A DNA stretch of 64,000 nt. Source: Pseudomonas sp. WJP1 (lineage in GTDB: Bacteria > Pseudomonadota > Gammaproteobacteria > Pseudomonadales > Pseudomonadaceae). Under the pieces are notes generated by a model. The model was not told the DNA's origin and did not search any database. It worked only from the letters and a program-made list of their open reading frames with translations. Location: contig NZ_CP110128.1 in assembly GCF_028471945.1 (NCBI RefSeq), positions 1,972,501 through 2,036,500 on the forward strand, written 5' to 3'. Of the stretch, positions 18,708-27,602 are shown piece by piece; the stretch's first letter is position 1, and each line of letters starts with the position of its first letter. The position numbers were made by a program, and so were the translations under genes.

Positions 18708-19913
18708 ATGGCGCAAGAACGCTCGAAGTTGTTATCGCTGTTACCGCGCCTGGTGGGATTGGGGGTGCTGGGGTTTATCGTCTGGCTGTTGCTCTCGACC
18801 TTGCTCATGCCGCTGGTGTCGGCCTCGGCTACCCGGGCGATTCTGAATGCGCCGGTGATTCTGTTGACCACACCGATCGATGGCGTGGTGAGTTCCCTGG
18901 AGGTCAAGCCCGGAGTGACGTTTGCCCAGGGCCAGAAAATTGCCGTGGTGGAGAACCCGCGGGCGAACCAGGAAACCTTGCTGACCCTGCAAACCCGGCG
19001 CTTGACCCTGGAGCAACAGCTGTCGTCTTCTGCCAGCCAGGCCGAGCACGATCAGCGTTACTACGAGGAGCTGGAGAAAACCAGCCAGCGCTACCAGGCC
19101 GCGTTTCATACCCGCCAGTTGTACACGCAAAGAGCCCTGAAAGCCGAGAACAGTGCCGCCAGTGCGCGCTTGATCGATGCCCAGGAAACGGTCGAGCGCA
19201 ATCTCGAGTTGTTCGTCCAGGGGGCGGTCAGTGGGGCGGTGGTGGCTTCGTCGAAAGCGCAGCTGGCTTCGTTGCAAGGCGCGGCCGAGTCTGTGCGTTC
19301 GCAATTGCGGATCACCGATGGTGACGTCAGTGCCGCCAACAAACAGGTCTACCTCGACCCCGATCAGTTGCGCATGTTCGATCTCAGCGCGCAAATGACC
19401 ACGCTCAAGCTCAGCCTGGAGAATCAGGCGCGCAACCGCGCGACCTATCAACAGGAGCTCGACAACCTCGACCAACTGATCGCGACCGAGCAGAACCGGA
19501 TCAAGTTGATGGCCGGCTACGACGTCGTGGCGTATTCGCCCGGTACCGTCCAGGAACTGCTGGCGCCCCAGGGCACGCTGGTGCAGGCCGGTTCGACATT
19601 GCTGCGGGCCACCGATTGCGCGCAGAGCTATGTGATCGCGGTGTTCCCCGAGCGCATGGCCAGCAAGATCGACCGCGACAGCGTGCTGACTGTGAAAATC
19701 CGTGGCCTCGACCAGCCCCTCAAGGCCAGTGTGGTGCAGTTGTTGTCCAGCGCTTCGGACATGCGCGCCAATACCTACAGCGTGCCGTTTCCCTATGCCG
19801 AGCAAAATTCGGTGTACGTGGTCGGCACCTTTGCCGCGGACCTGACAGACAGCCAGCGCGCCATGACCTGCAACCCGGGCTTGTGGGCCAGCGCCGAGGT
19901 GTCACGGCCATGA
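18708..19913 (+). CDS. HlyD-type membrane fusion protein (first gene of the exopolysaccharide operon)
   Basis: A 401-residue periplasmic adaptor anchored by one N-terminal membrane helix (about 12-34, GLGVLGFIVWLLLSTLLMPLV). A split biotinyl-lipoyl-like domain shows as ILLTTPIDGVVSSLEVKPGVTFAQGQKIAVVE and later VVAYSPGTVQELLAPQGTLVQAG. Between them is about 200 residues of heptad-rich coiled coil (LTLEQQLSSSASQAEHDQRY...), and a beta-barrel follows (YVIAVFPERMASKID). Such proteins bridge an inner-membrane transporter to a TolC-like channel. No ABC, MFS or RND pump is encoded nearby, only the GT2 synthase, so it most likely serves that. Its stop overlaps the next start (ATGA). The HlyD-type BgsB next to the BgsA synthase of Sinorhizobium is a precedent. 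Confidence 0.85.
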   Translation: MAQERSKLLSLLPRLVGLGVLGFIVWLLLSTLLMPLVSASATRAILNAPVILLTTPIDGVVSSLEVKPGVTFAQGQKIAVVENPRANQETLLTLQTRRLTLEQQLSSSASQAEHDQRYYEELEKTSQRYQAAFHTRQLYTQRALKAENSAASARLIDAQETVERNLELFVQGAVSGAVVASSKAQLASLQGAAESVRSQLRITDGDVSAANKQVYLDPDQLRMFDLSAQMTTLKLSLENQARNRATYQQELDNLDQLIATEQNRIKLMAGYDVVAYSPGTVQELLAPQGTLVQAGSTLLRATDCAQSYVIAVFPERMASKIDRDSVLTVKIRGLDQPLKASVVQLLSSASDMRANTYSVPFPYAEQNSVYVVGTFAADLTDSQRAMTCNPGLWASAEVSRP

Positions 19914-21154
19914 ACAGGATTTTTCGCGCAGTATCGGGCGTGATGCTGATCGCCAGTGGAGTGCCTGCCATGGCAGAGCAAGCCCGGCCGCAACTGGCGG
20001 CAATGACCTGTGCGGCGCTGGATCAGGCCGTGACGTCGCAGCCGGTGGGGCCGGTGCTGGTGGCCAGTTATCCGCCGCTCGCTGGCCAGCCTGCGCCGAT
20101 CCTGGCGTTGCGCGGCGTGGCGTTCACCTACGACAACGCGCTGGCGAGCATTGCCTTGTTTGCCTGCGGCAAGGCCGGGTCGGCACGGCGGATTGCCGAT
20201 GCGTTGGCGTTCGCCACCGGCCATGATCCGGAGTATCAGGATGGGCGCCTGCGCAACGCCTACGCCGCAGGCCCGGTGGCAGCGCCGTCGATGAAGTTGC
20301 CGGGCTATTGGAGTGTCGAGCGCAATGCCTGGAACCAGGACGCCTATCAAGTCAGCAGCGCCACCGGCAATCAGGCCTGGGCGGCATTGGCGCTGCTCGA
20401 AGCGTTTCGCCAGAGCGGCGAGGCATCGTACCTGGAGGCTGCGCGAAAGGTCCTGCACTGGTCGCAGCACAACACCTACGACGCGCAAGCGCCCGCCGGT
20501 TTCAGTGGTGGCTACTACGGGTACTTTGCCCAACAGGTCCAGCAGAACTGGAAATCCACCGAGCATAACGTCGACCTCGCCGCGGCGTGGTCGGCCCTCG
20601 ACGCGGTGGCGCCGAATCAGGATTCGGCGAAACAGGCGCACATTGCCCGGCAGTTTGTCGCAAGCCAATGGGACGCCGGGGAAGGGCGCTTCCTGATCGG
20701 CACTGGCGTGGATGGCCAGACTTCGGACCGCGTGCGCTCGGGGCTGGATGCGCAGATCTGGCCCTTGATCGCCCTGCATGAGCCTCCCAAGGACTGGCGG
20801 CGAGTCTTCGCGTTCATCGACCGCGCTCACCGTGCCGGCGAAGGTTACGGTTTCAACCGCGACCCCGATGGCCTGTGGACCGAGGGCACCGCCCAGGCTG
20901 CCGCCGTGGCGCGCTTGAGTGGCCTGAGTGACAAGGCGCAACCGCTGTGGAGCGTGCTGTTGGCCCAGCAGGCCGGTAACGGCTGGCTGTTCGCAACCCC
21001 GGCCGCGCGCATCAGTACCGGGCTGGCCATAGGCCCGGACTCGGTCACCAACGATTTTTTCTACTACCACCTGCCTCACCTGGGCGCCACGGCATGGGCG
21101 GCGATTGCCGCCACCGGCGTCAATCCCTTTACCGGTTCGCAAGAGGCTGACTGA
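19910..21154 (+). CDS. Exported alpha/alpha-toroid protein, putative glycan-processing enzyme
   Basis: A 414-residue protein with a signal peptide (MNRIFRAVSGVMLIASGVPAMA, then EQARPQ). The mature part is helix-rich with regularly spaced motifs: FTYDNALASIALFACG (about 72-87), LRNAYAAG, NQAWAALALLEAF (154-166), FSGGYYGY, KSTEHNVDLAAAWSALD (215-231) and DGLWTEGTAQAAAV. This is typical of six-hairpin (alpha/alpha) glycosidase-like barrels. Asp75, Glu218 and the Glu of LWTEG are candidate catalytic acids by analogy only; I cannot assign a GH family. It takes the place in the operon where cellulose and alginate systems carry a hydrolase or lyase (BcsZ, AlgL). Overlaps the fusion-protein gene by 4 bases and ends 1 base before the synthase. 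Confidence 0.75.
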   Translation: MNRIFRAVSGVMLIASGVPAMAEQARPQLAAMTCAALDQAVTSQPVGPVLVASYPPLAGQPAPILALRGVAFTYDNALASIALFACGKAGSARRIADALAFATGHDPEYQDGRLRNAYAAGPVAAPSMKLPGYWSVERNAWNQDAYQVSSATGNQAWAALALLEAFRQSGEASYLEAARKVLHWSQHNTYDAQAPAGFSGGYYGYFAQQVQQNWKSTEHNVDLAAAWSALDAVAPNQDSAKQAHIARQFVASQWDAGEGRFLIGTGVDGQTSDRVRSGLDAQIWPLIALHEPPKDWRRVFAFIDRAHRAGEGYGFNRDPDGLWTEGTAQAAAVARLSGLSDKAQPLWSVLLAQQAGNGWLFATPAARISTGLAIGPDSVTNDFFYYHLPHLGATAWAAIAATGVNPFTGSQEAD

Positions 21155-21155
21155 C

Positions 21156-23306
21156 ATGCAGGCACTGGACTCGCTGCAACTGCTGCAAATCAATTTCTGG
21201 ACGCTGGCAGCGGTGATTCTGTTCACCTGCCTGACCCACCGCGATCAGTGGGCTGCGCGGGTCGGTTTCGGCGCGGTCACCGCGTTGCTGCTGGTCAACT
21301 ATGCGGCCTGGCGGATTCGCGACACCTTGCCCGACGGCCATTCCGGATTTGCCACGGTCTGGGCCTACACCTTCCTGTTTTTCGAGATGCTGGCGATTGG
21401 TTACACGCTGTTTTCCATCGTGGTGATGCTCTGCCGCACGGATCACCGCAAGGAGGCCGATGCTGGAGAACGACGCTTGCGAGCGCAAGGCAGCGCGGTG
21501 CCGGCGGTGGACATCTTCATCGCCACCTACAACGAGGGCCTGGAAATCCTCGAAAAAACCATTATTGCCGCCCAGGCGATCGACTATCCGAACTTCACCA
21601 TCTGGGTGCTCGACGACACCCGCCGCGACTGGTTGCGCGACTACTGCGCCGAAATGGGCGTGCAATATGCGCGGCGCCCCGATAATTCCCACGCCAAGGC
21701 CGGCAATCTCAACAACGGTTTGCGCCAATCGGCGGCCCTGAGCAACGCACCGTACATTCTAGTGCTCGATGCCGACTTCGCGCCGCAGCAGCCGATCCTC
21801 CTGCGCACCCTGGGGCTGTTCGACGACCCCAGGGTCGGCCTGGTGCAGACGCCGCAGTTCTACTACAACCCCGATCCGATCCAGCACAATCTCGGCACGT
21901 CGGCCTGCTGGGTGGATGAGCAGCGGGTGTTCTTCGATGTGTTCCAGCCGGCGAAGGATGGCTGGGATGCGGCGTTTTGTGTCGGCACTTCCTTCGTGGT
22001 GCGGCGCGATCTGATTACCGAAGTCGGCGGTTTTCCTACGGGCTCGGTGTGCGAAGACATCTACACCACCTACCGCTTGTTGCAAAAAGGCTATGTCACC
22101 CGCTGGCTGAATGAGCGTCTGTCCATTGGATTGTCTGCCGAAGGGTTGACCGAGTACATCAACCAGCGGGGGCGCTGGTGCCTGGGCACGATCCAGGTGG
22201 CGTTGCTCAAGGAGGGTCCGTTGCGCGGCAGCGGCTACACGCTTAATGACCGGTTGCACTACATCCACGGGCTGATGCACTGGTTCTCCAAGCCCTTCAT
22301 TTTGATGATGCTGGTGTCGCCGGTGCTGTACTGGTACTTCGGCATCGCCGGGTTCTACGCCAATCCGGTGGATTTCCTGGCGTTCGGCATGCCGGCCCTG
22401 ATTGCGTTCTGGGGCTACGGGACGTGGGTGACGGACCGGCGAACCTTGCCGATCTTTACCGAGGTCACGCAGATCGTTGCTTCGCTGGCGGTCACGGCCA
22501 CCATTGCCAGCGCCATGATCCGCCCGTTCGGAAGACCGTTCAAAGTCACCGCCAAGGGCCTCGACCGTACGAAAACCATGGTGCACTGGAAGCTGTTCGG
22601 GTTCTTTCTGGCCCTGACCCTGCTTTCACAGTTTGGCGCCTACATCGCCATCAGCACCGCGGCCTCGTTCGACGGCAACATGCTGTTCAATCTCTGCTGG
22701 ACGGTGGTGGCGCTGATCTACAACCTGGCGACCCTGGTGGCCTGTGTCGACCGCCCACGCTTGCACGGCGAAGAGCGCTTTCCATTCGACAAACCCACGG
22801 GGTTTCGTTTTGGCGGCAAGGTCCTGGCGGGACGCCTGGTGGATATTTCCCTCAGCGGCGCCTCGCTCAATTGCGCCTTCGCCTCCTCGATCAAGCCGGG
22901 CCTGTGCGGCCAGATCTGGATCGACAAGCTCGGTTGGCTCGATATCGAGGTTATGCGCAATCACGGTGAGGACCAGTTGGGCCTGCGCTTCGCCGACCTT
23001 GATGAAGAGCTGCGCCGGCGCCTGATCGCGCGGTTGTTCAGCGACGCGACCATCAACGTCGTCAGCAAGGCCGAGCCGGCACAGGCCTTCGGCACCTTGC
23101 TGCAGCGCTCGTTACTCGGTGAAAAACGTCTGGCGCCGCGTGCCCCCAAGCCGGTCAAGACGCCGGCCTACGTTTCGCCACCGCGGTGGCGGCCGATCAG
23201 TGTTCGTTCGCGTAAACAGGCTGTGCCGTACATCAGTGCCGAGCGGTCGGGCCTGTGGTCGTTGCTTCTTTCCCCCTTGCGAGCTTTGCTCGGCCAACGT
23301 CTTTAG
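21156..23306 (+). CDS. Cellulose-synthase-like GT2 glycosyltransferase with PilZ domain
   Basis: A 716-residue processive family-2 glycosyltransferase of BcsA type. Two or three N-terminal membrane helices are followed by a cytoplasmic catalytic domain with the D,D,D,QxxRW set: D153-D154 (VLDDTRRDW), D205-A-D207 (LDADFAP), E300-D301 (SVCEDIYTTYR) and Q337-R-G-R-W341. Membrane helices flank a BcsA gating-loop motif PFKVTAKG (461-468). A PilZ domain (about 530-625) has DISLSGAS, the D/N-x-S-x-x-G half of the c-di-GMP site; the Arg-rich half (DRPRLHGEER) is not a strict RxxxR. A proline- and arginine-rich tail of about 90 residues follows. It should polymerise and translocate a beta-linked glycan. 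ATG 21156 starts 1 base after the previous stop. Confidence 0.9.
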   Translation: MQALDSLQLLQINFWTLAAVILFTCLTHRDQWAARVGFGAVTALLLVNYAAWRIRDTLPDGHSGFATVWAYTFLFFEMLAIGYTLFSIVVMLCRTDHRKEADAGERRLRAQGSAVPAVDIFIATYNEGLEILEKTIIAAQAIDYPNFTIWVLDDTRRDWLRDYCAEMGVQYARRPDNSHAKAGNLNNGLRQSAALSNAPYILVLDADFAPQQPILLRTLGLFDDPRVGLVQTPQFYYNPDPIQHNLGTSACWVDEQRVFFDVFQPAKDGWDAAFCVGTSFVVRRDLITEVGGFPTGSVCEDIYTTYRLLQKGYVTRWLNERLSIGLSAEGLTEYINQRGRWCLGTIQVALLKEGPLRGSGYTLNDRLHYIHGLMHWFSKPFILMMLVSPVLYWYFGIAGFYANPVDFLAFGMPALIAFWGYGTWVTDRRTLPIFTEVTQIVASLAVTATIASAMIRPFGRPFKVTAKGLDRTKTMVHWKLFGFFLALTLLSQFGAYIAISTAASFDGNMLFNLCWTVVALIYNLATLVACVDRPRLHGEERFPFDKPTGFRFGGKVLAGRLVDISLSGASLNCAFASSIKPGLCGQIWIDKLGWLDIEVMRNHGEDQLGLRFADLDEELRRRLIARLFSDATINVVSKAEPAQAFGTLLQRSLLGEKRLAPRAPKPVKTPAYVSPPRWRPISVRSRKQAVPYISAERSGLWSLLLSPLRALLGQRL

Positions 23307-23315
23307 GTGCGCGCC

Positions 23316-24755
23316 ATGAACCGTTGCTTGCCCACTTCATGTTTCATGACCTTGTTTTTGCTCGGCGGTTGTTCGCTGGAGCCGACCTACGAGAAACCCG
23401 AGGCACCGATCGACCAGCAATGGCCGGCGAACACCGCCGGTGAATGTTGCAACGGCAAACAGGCCTTCGATAAGGATTGGCGCGGTTTTGTGGTCGACGA
23501 GCGCCTGCGCCAGTTGATCGACATGGCCCTGGCCAACAATCGCAGCCTGCGACAGTTCGCGGCCAGCGTCGAGGAGGCGCGGGCGGGGTATGACAGTGCG
23601 CGTTCAGGGCTGTTTCCTACGATCGGCATCGACACTTACGCCGGTCGCAGCAAGTTGCCGCCGTTGGTGCGCACGCCGGGAGGCGGCGATACGGCTGGCA
23701 GCATCGCCAACACCTATCAGGCAACGGCTGGTTTTACCTCCTATGAGCTGGACCTGTTCGGTCGCATCCGCAGTCAGCGCAATGCCGCCGGGGCGCGATT
23801 CGAAGCGTCCGAGGCCGATTACCAAACGGCGCGGCTGGCGCTGATCGGCGAAGTCGCCAGCACCTGGTTGAGCCTCAAGGCCAACCAGCATTTGCTCGAC
23901 CTGGCGCAGACCACCTGGCAATCCCAGGACCGGTACGGGCAGCTGTTGCGCAAGAGTTATAACCTCGGTTCCAGTGCGCGGATCGACGTCCACCAGGCGG
24001 ATGCACAAACCAACACGGCGGCGGTGCAGGTCAATACCTATCGCATGCAAGTGGCGCAGGACATGAACGCGTTGCGGGTGCTGGTGGGGCAACCGGTGCC
24101 GGTGGGGTTGCTGCCGACCGGCCCGCTGGGTGAGCAGCTGGCGACGCTGGACGTGCCGGCGGGTTTGCCGTCGGCGCTGGTTGAGCGACGGCCCGACATC
24201 ATGTCGGCCGAGGCGCAGCTGCGTGCAGCCAACGCGGATATCGGCGCGGCCCGCACGGCGTACTTCCCGACCTTTTCCCTGACGTCGGCACTGGGCAGCC
24301 TGACCGGGGAATTTTCCCAGTTGCTTTCCGGCCCGGCGGAGTTCTGGGCGGTGGCGCTGGCCGGTTCGTTGCCCTTGATCGACGGTGGCGCGCGGCGCGC
24401 GCAAGTGGATGCCAGTCACGCCCGCTTCGCCGGCCAGGCAGCGGCCTATGAAGCCACGGTGCAGAATGCTTTTCGCGAAGCGGCCGATGCCCTGAATGCC
24501 CGGCAGGAAATGCTCACCCAGGTCGAGTACCAGAAAAAGCTGGTAGGGGATTATCAGGAAGCCTACCGGCAGTCACGCCTGCGTTTCGAGTCGGGGCTGG
24601 ACAGCTATTTTTCCACCATGGATGCGCAGCGTTCCTTGTTTGATGCGCAGCAGAAATGGGCGCAGCTGGAGTTGGCGCGGGAGATCAACCAGGTGACGTT
24701 GTACAAGGCGCTGGGGGGAGGGTGGAGCCAGTCGTTGAAGATGGCGGATCGTTGA
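23316..24755 (+). CDS. TolC/OprM-type outer-membrane lipoprotein (last gene of the exopolysaccharide operon)
   Basis: A 479-residue outer-membrane factor of the NodT/OprM group. It has a lipoprotein signal peptide (FLLGGC, Cys19) and the duplicated outer-membrane-factor repeat: helical LRQLIDMALANNRSLRQFAASVEEARAGYDSARSGLFPTI, then the beta segment TAGFTSYELDLFGRIRS, and in the second half LVERRPDIMSAEAQLRAANADIGAARTAYFPTFSLT with ALAGSLPLIDGGARRAQVD. Such trimers form the outer-membrane exit duct docked by a fusion protein. Here it follows the synthase by 9 bases, so it probably replaces BcsC as the polymer exit. ATG 23316 is preferred over GTG 23307. Confidence 0.9.
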   Translation: MNRCLPTSCFMTLFLLGGCSLEPTYEKPEAPIDQQWPANTAGECCNGKQAFDKDWRGFVVDERLRQLIDMALANNRSLRQFAASVEEARAGYDSARSGLFPTIGIDTYAGRSKLPPLVRTPGGGDTAGSIANTYQATAGFTSYELDLFGRIRSQRNAAGARFEASEADYQTARLALIGEVASTWLSLKANQHLLDLAQTTWQSQDRYGQLLRKSYNLGSSARIDVHQADAQTNTAAVQVNTYRMQVAQDMNALRVLVGQPVPVGLLPTGPLGEQLATLDVPAGLPSALVERRPDIMSAEAQLRAANADIGAARTAYFPTFSLTSALGSLTGEFSQLLSGPAEFWAVALAGSLPLIDGGARRAQVDASHARFAGQAAAYEATVQNAFREAADALNARQEMLTQVEYQKKLVGDYQEAYRQSRLRFESGLDSYFSTMDAQRSLFDAQQKWAQLELAREINQVTLYKALGGGWSQSLKMADR

Positions 24756-24790
24756 GTCTGCGGTGTCTGGTCAGGCCATCACACATCCAG

Positions 24791-24880
24791 TGTAGGAGTG
24801 AGCCTGCTCGCGATAGCGGTGTGTCAGTCGAAGCGGATATGGCTGACACACCGCTATCGCGAGCAGGCTCACTCCTACAG
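24791..24880. repeat. REP pair with 37-bp arms
   Basis: TGTAGGAGTGAGCCTGCTCG and onward (24791-24827) is the reverse complement of 24843-24880 except for the outermost base; the loop is 15 bases. It follows the polysaccharide operon by 35 bases and could fold as a transcription-ending hairpin. Confidence 0.88.
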
Positions 24881-24932
24881 TTCTATCGCATAATGATTGG
24901 CCCTGGCGTTGTGTCAGGGGTCATTCAGAAGG

Positions 24933-25958
24933 ATGCGGGATTTGTTGACCTGGCGACGGTATGGTCTTTTGGTGCTGATCGGCACCTTGTCCGCCTGCGG
25001 CAATGGCGACTCCATGGAAAGCTTCGGCGGCCCCACCATGGGCAGCACGTATTCGATCAAGTACGTACGTCACGCCGGTCTTCCCGCCCCGGCAGACGTG
25101 CAGGTCGAGGTCGAGAAGATCCTGTCGGATATCGACCGGCAACTGTCGACCTATCGCAGTGATTCGGACATCGAGCGATTCAACGCTTTGCCCGCCAATC
25201 ACTGTCAGGCAATGCCCGCGTCGGTCCTGGAGTTGGTCCGCGTGGGTGAGCAGCTGTCAGTGCAAAGCGCAGGCGCCTTCGACTTGACCGTCGAACCGCT
25301 GCTCAATCTCTGGGGTTTCGGCCCTCAGGCCCGTGAAGAAAAAATCCCCACGGCCCCAGCGCTGGCCGAGGTGCGCCAGCGTGTCGGTCACGACCATCTG
25401 CGCATCGACGGCGATCGGTTGTGCAAGGACGCCGCCGTCGAAGTCGACTTCAACAGCATCGCCGCCGGTTATGCGGTGGACACCATTGCTGCCAGGCTCG
25501 AGGCCATGGGCATCCACGACTACCTCGCCGAAGCTACCGGCGAACTCAAGGCCGCCGGCAGGAAATCCGACGGAACGGCGTGGCACATCGCCCTGGAAGA
25601 GCCCCGCGACGATCAACAGGTGGCCGAGCGCATCATTGCGGTCGACGGTTATGGCGTGTCGACGTCGGGCGACTACCGTAATTATTTCGTGCAGGGTGGC
25701 CAGCGTTTTTCCCACACTCTAGATGCCCGCACCGGTGCACCGGTCTCACACAACCTGGCGTCCGTCACGGTGATTCATCCTTCAGCGTTGATGGCCGATG
25801 GCTTATCGACGCTGTTGCTGATTCTCGGCCCGGAGCAGGGGTGGGACTACGCCGAAAAACACGACATCGGCGCATTTTTTGTGATGCGTGCCGATACAGG
25901 TTTCGTCACACGCAGCAGTCACGCTTTTGAGCGTCTGAGTGGCAATAAAACCGAGTGA
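24933..25958 (+). CDS. apbE: FAD:protein FMN transferase ApbE
   Basis: A 341-residue lipoprotein (LSAC lipobox, Cys22) of the ApbE family, which attaches FMN through phosphoester bonds to Thr or Ser of periplasmic or membrane redox proteins such as NqrB, NqrC and RnfG. Motifs: GGPTMGSTYSIKY, FDLTVEPLLNLWGFGP, VDFNSIAAGYAVDTIA, GVSTSGDYRNYF and the Mg-binding HPSALMADGLST. In PAO1, as I recall, the homologue follows the nqrA-F operon; no nqr gene is present here, so its flavinylation target must be encoded elsewhere. ATG 24933 gives a proper lipoprotein signal; its Shine-Dalgarno (AGAAGG) is unusually close. Confidence 0.92.
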   Translation: MRDLLTWRRYGLLVLIGTLSACGNGDSMESFGGPTMGSTYSIKYVRHAGLPAPADVQVEVEKILSDIDRQLSTYRSDSDIERFNALPANHCQAMPASVLELVRVGEQLSVQSAGAFDLTVEPLLNLWGFGPQAREEKIPTAPALAEVRQRVGHDHLRIDGDRLCKDAAVEVDFNSIAAGYAVDTIAARLEAMGIHDYLAEATGELKAAGRKSDGTAWHIALEEPRDDQQVAERIIAVDGYGVSTSGDYRNYFVQGGQRFSHTLDARTGAPVSHNLASVTVIHPSALMADGLSTLLLILGPEQGWDYAEKHDIGAFFVMRADTGFVTRSSHAFERLSGNKTE

Positions 25959-26165
25959 ATGCGGCGATCCGGGCATTGAAACCTGGCGTTGTAGTGCAGG
26001 CAAAACTAGCCTACGACGCGACCAAGGGTTAATGTGCGCGGCGTTGACGCTTCTATAGACTGTGTCCGGGTTCTGCATGGGCCCCAAATTGTTCCTTCAT
26101 GCCACAGATTGGCGTGATTTAGCCGCAGGTGCCGCTGGCGCCACGGCCTGTTCTGAGGAGTACGC

Positions 26166-27560
26166 ATGGCTGTCTACAACTACGACGTGGTGGTGTTGGG
26201 TTCCGGCCCGGCAGGGGAAGGCGCGGCAATGAATGCCGCCAAGGCAGGGCGCAAGGTGGCGATGGTCGATAGCCGTCGCCAGGTCGGCGGCAACTGCACT
26301 CACTTGGGCACCATCCCGTCCAAGGCACTGCGTCACTCGGTCCGGCAGATCATGCAGTTCAACACCAACCCGATGTTCCGGGCCATTGGTGAACCGCGTT
26401 GGTTCTCGTTCCCGGACGTGTTGAAAAGCGCTGAAAAAGTGATCTCCAAGCAAGTCGCCTCGCGCACCGGCTACTACGCCCGTAACCGCGTCGATGTGTT
26501 CTTCGGCACCGGCAGTTTCGCCGACGAGCAAACCATCGAAGTGGTCTGCGCCAACGGCGTGGTGGAAAAACTGGTGGCCAAGCACATCATCATCGCCACC
26601 GGTTCGCGCCCTTATCGCCCGGCGGACATCGATTTCCATCACCCGCGTATCTACGATAGCGACACCATCCTCAGCCTCGGCCACACCCCGCGCAAACTCA
26701 TCGTTTACGGCGCCGGCGTGATCGGTTGCGAATATGCCTCGATCTTCAGTGGCCTGGGGGTACTGGTTGAGCTGGTGGACAACCGCGGTCAGTTGCTGAG
26801 CTTCCTCGACTCGGAAATTTCCCAGGCCCTGAGCTACCACTTCAGCAACAACAACATCACCGTTCGCCACAACGAAGAGTACGACCGCGTCGAAGGCGTG
26901 GACAACGGCGTGATCCTGCACCTCAAGTCCGGCAAGAAGATCAAGGCCGACGCCTTGCTCTGGTGCAACGGCCGCACGGGCAACACCGATCAGCTGGGCC
27001 TGGAAAACATCGGCGTGAAGGTCAACAGCCGTGGCCAGATCGAAGTCGACGAGGCGTACCGCACCGCCATCCAGAACATCTACGGCGCGGGCGACGTTAT
27101 CGGCTGGCCGAGCCTGGCCAGTGCCGCCCACGACCAGGGCCGTTCGGCCGCTGGCAGCATTGTCGACAACGGCAGCTGGCGCTTCGTCAATGACGTGCCG
27201 ACCGGGATCTACACCATTCCCGAGATCAGCTCGATCGGCAAGAACGAGCAGGAGCTGACCCAGGCCAAGGTGCCGTACGAAGTGGGCAAGGCGTTCTTCA
27301 AGAGCATGGCCCGTGCGCAGATCGCCGGCGAGCCGCAAGGCATGCTCAAGATCCTGTTCCACCGTGAAACCCTGGAAGTGCTGGGCGTACACTGCTTCGG
27401 CTACCAGGCCTCGGAGATCGTGCACATCGGCCAGGCGATCATGAACCAGCCGGGCGAATTGAACACGTTGAAGTACTTCGTCAACACCACGTTCAACTAC
27501 CCGACCATGGCCGAAGCCTATCGGGTCGCCGCGTACGACGGCCTCAACCGGCTTTTTTGA
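26166..27560 (+). CDS. sthA: Soluble pyridine nucleotide transhydrogenase
   Basis: A 464-residue flavoprotein that equilibrates NADPH + NAD+ with NADP+ + NADH. An FAD-binding [15 protein letters not shown] is near the N-terminus, followed by [16 protein letters not shown], in which the second redox Cys of related disulphide reductases is replaced, as is diagnostic for SthA. An NAD(P)-binding [17 protein letters not shown] lies near residue 180, then [22 protein letters not shown] and the dimerisation domain ([14 protein letters not shown]). ATG 26166 follows GAGGAG at 26155-26160. Length equals the P. fluorescens and E. coli enzymes. Confidence 0.97.
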   Translation: MAVYNYDVVVLGSGPAGEGAAMNAAKAGRKVAMVDSRRQVGGNCTHLGTIPSKALRHSVRQIMQFNTNPMFRAIGEPRWFSFPDVLKSAEKVISKQVASRTGYYARNRVDVFFGTGSFADEQTIEVVCANGVVEKLVAKHIIIATGSRPYRPADIDFHHPRIYDSDTILSLGHTPRKLIVYGAGVIGCEYASIFSGLGVLVELVDNRGQLLSFLDSEISQALSYHFSNNNITVRHNEEYDRVEGVDNGVILHLKSGKKIKADALLWCNGRTGNTDQLGLENIGVKVNSRGQIEVDEAYRTAIQNIYGAGDVIGWPSLASAAHDQGRSAAGSIVDNGSWRFVNDVPTGIYTIPEISSIGKNEQELTQAKVPYEVGKAFFKSMARAQIAGEPQGMLKILFHRETLEVLGVHCFGYQASEIVHIGQAIMNQPGELNTLKYFVNTTFNYPTMAEAYRVAAYDGLNRLF

Positions 27561-27602
27561 GCGGCTCCGGCCGGTGGCCTGAGCCGGCCGGGGAGACCGA
27601 TT

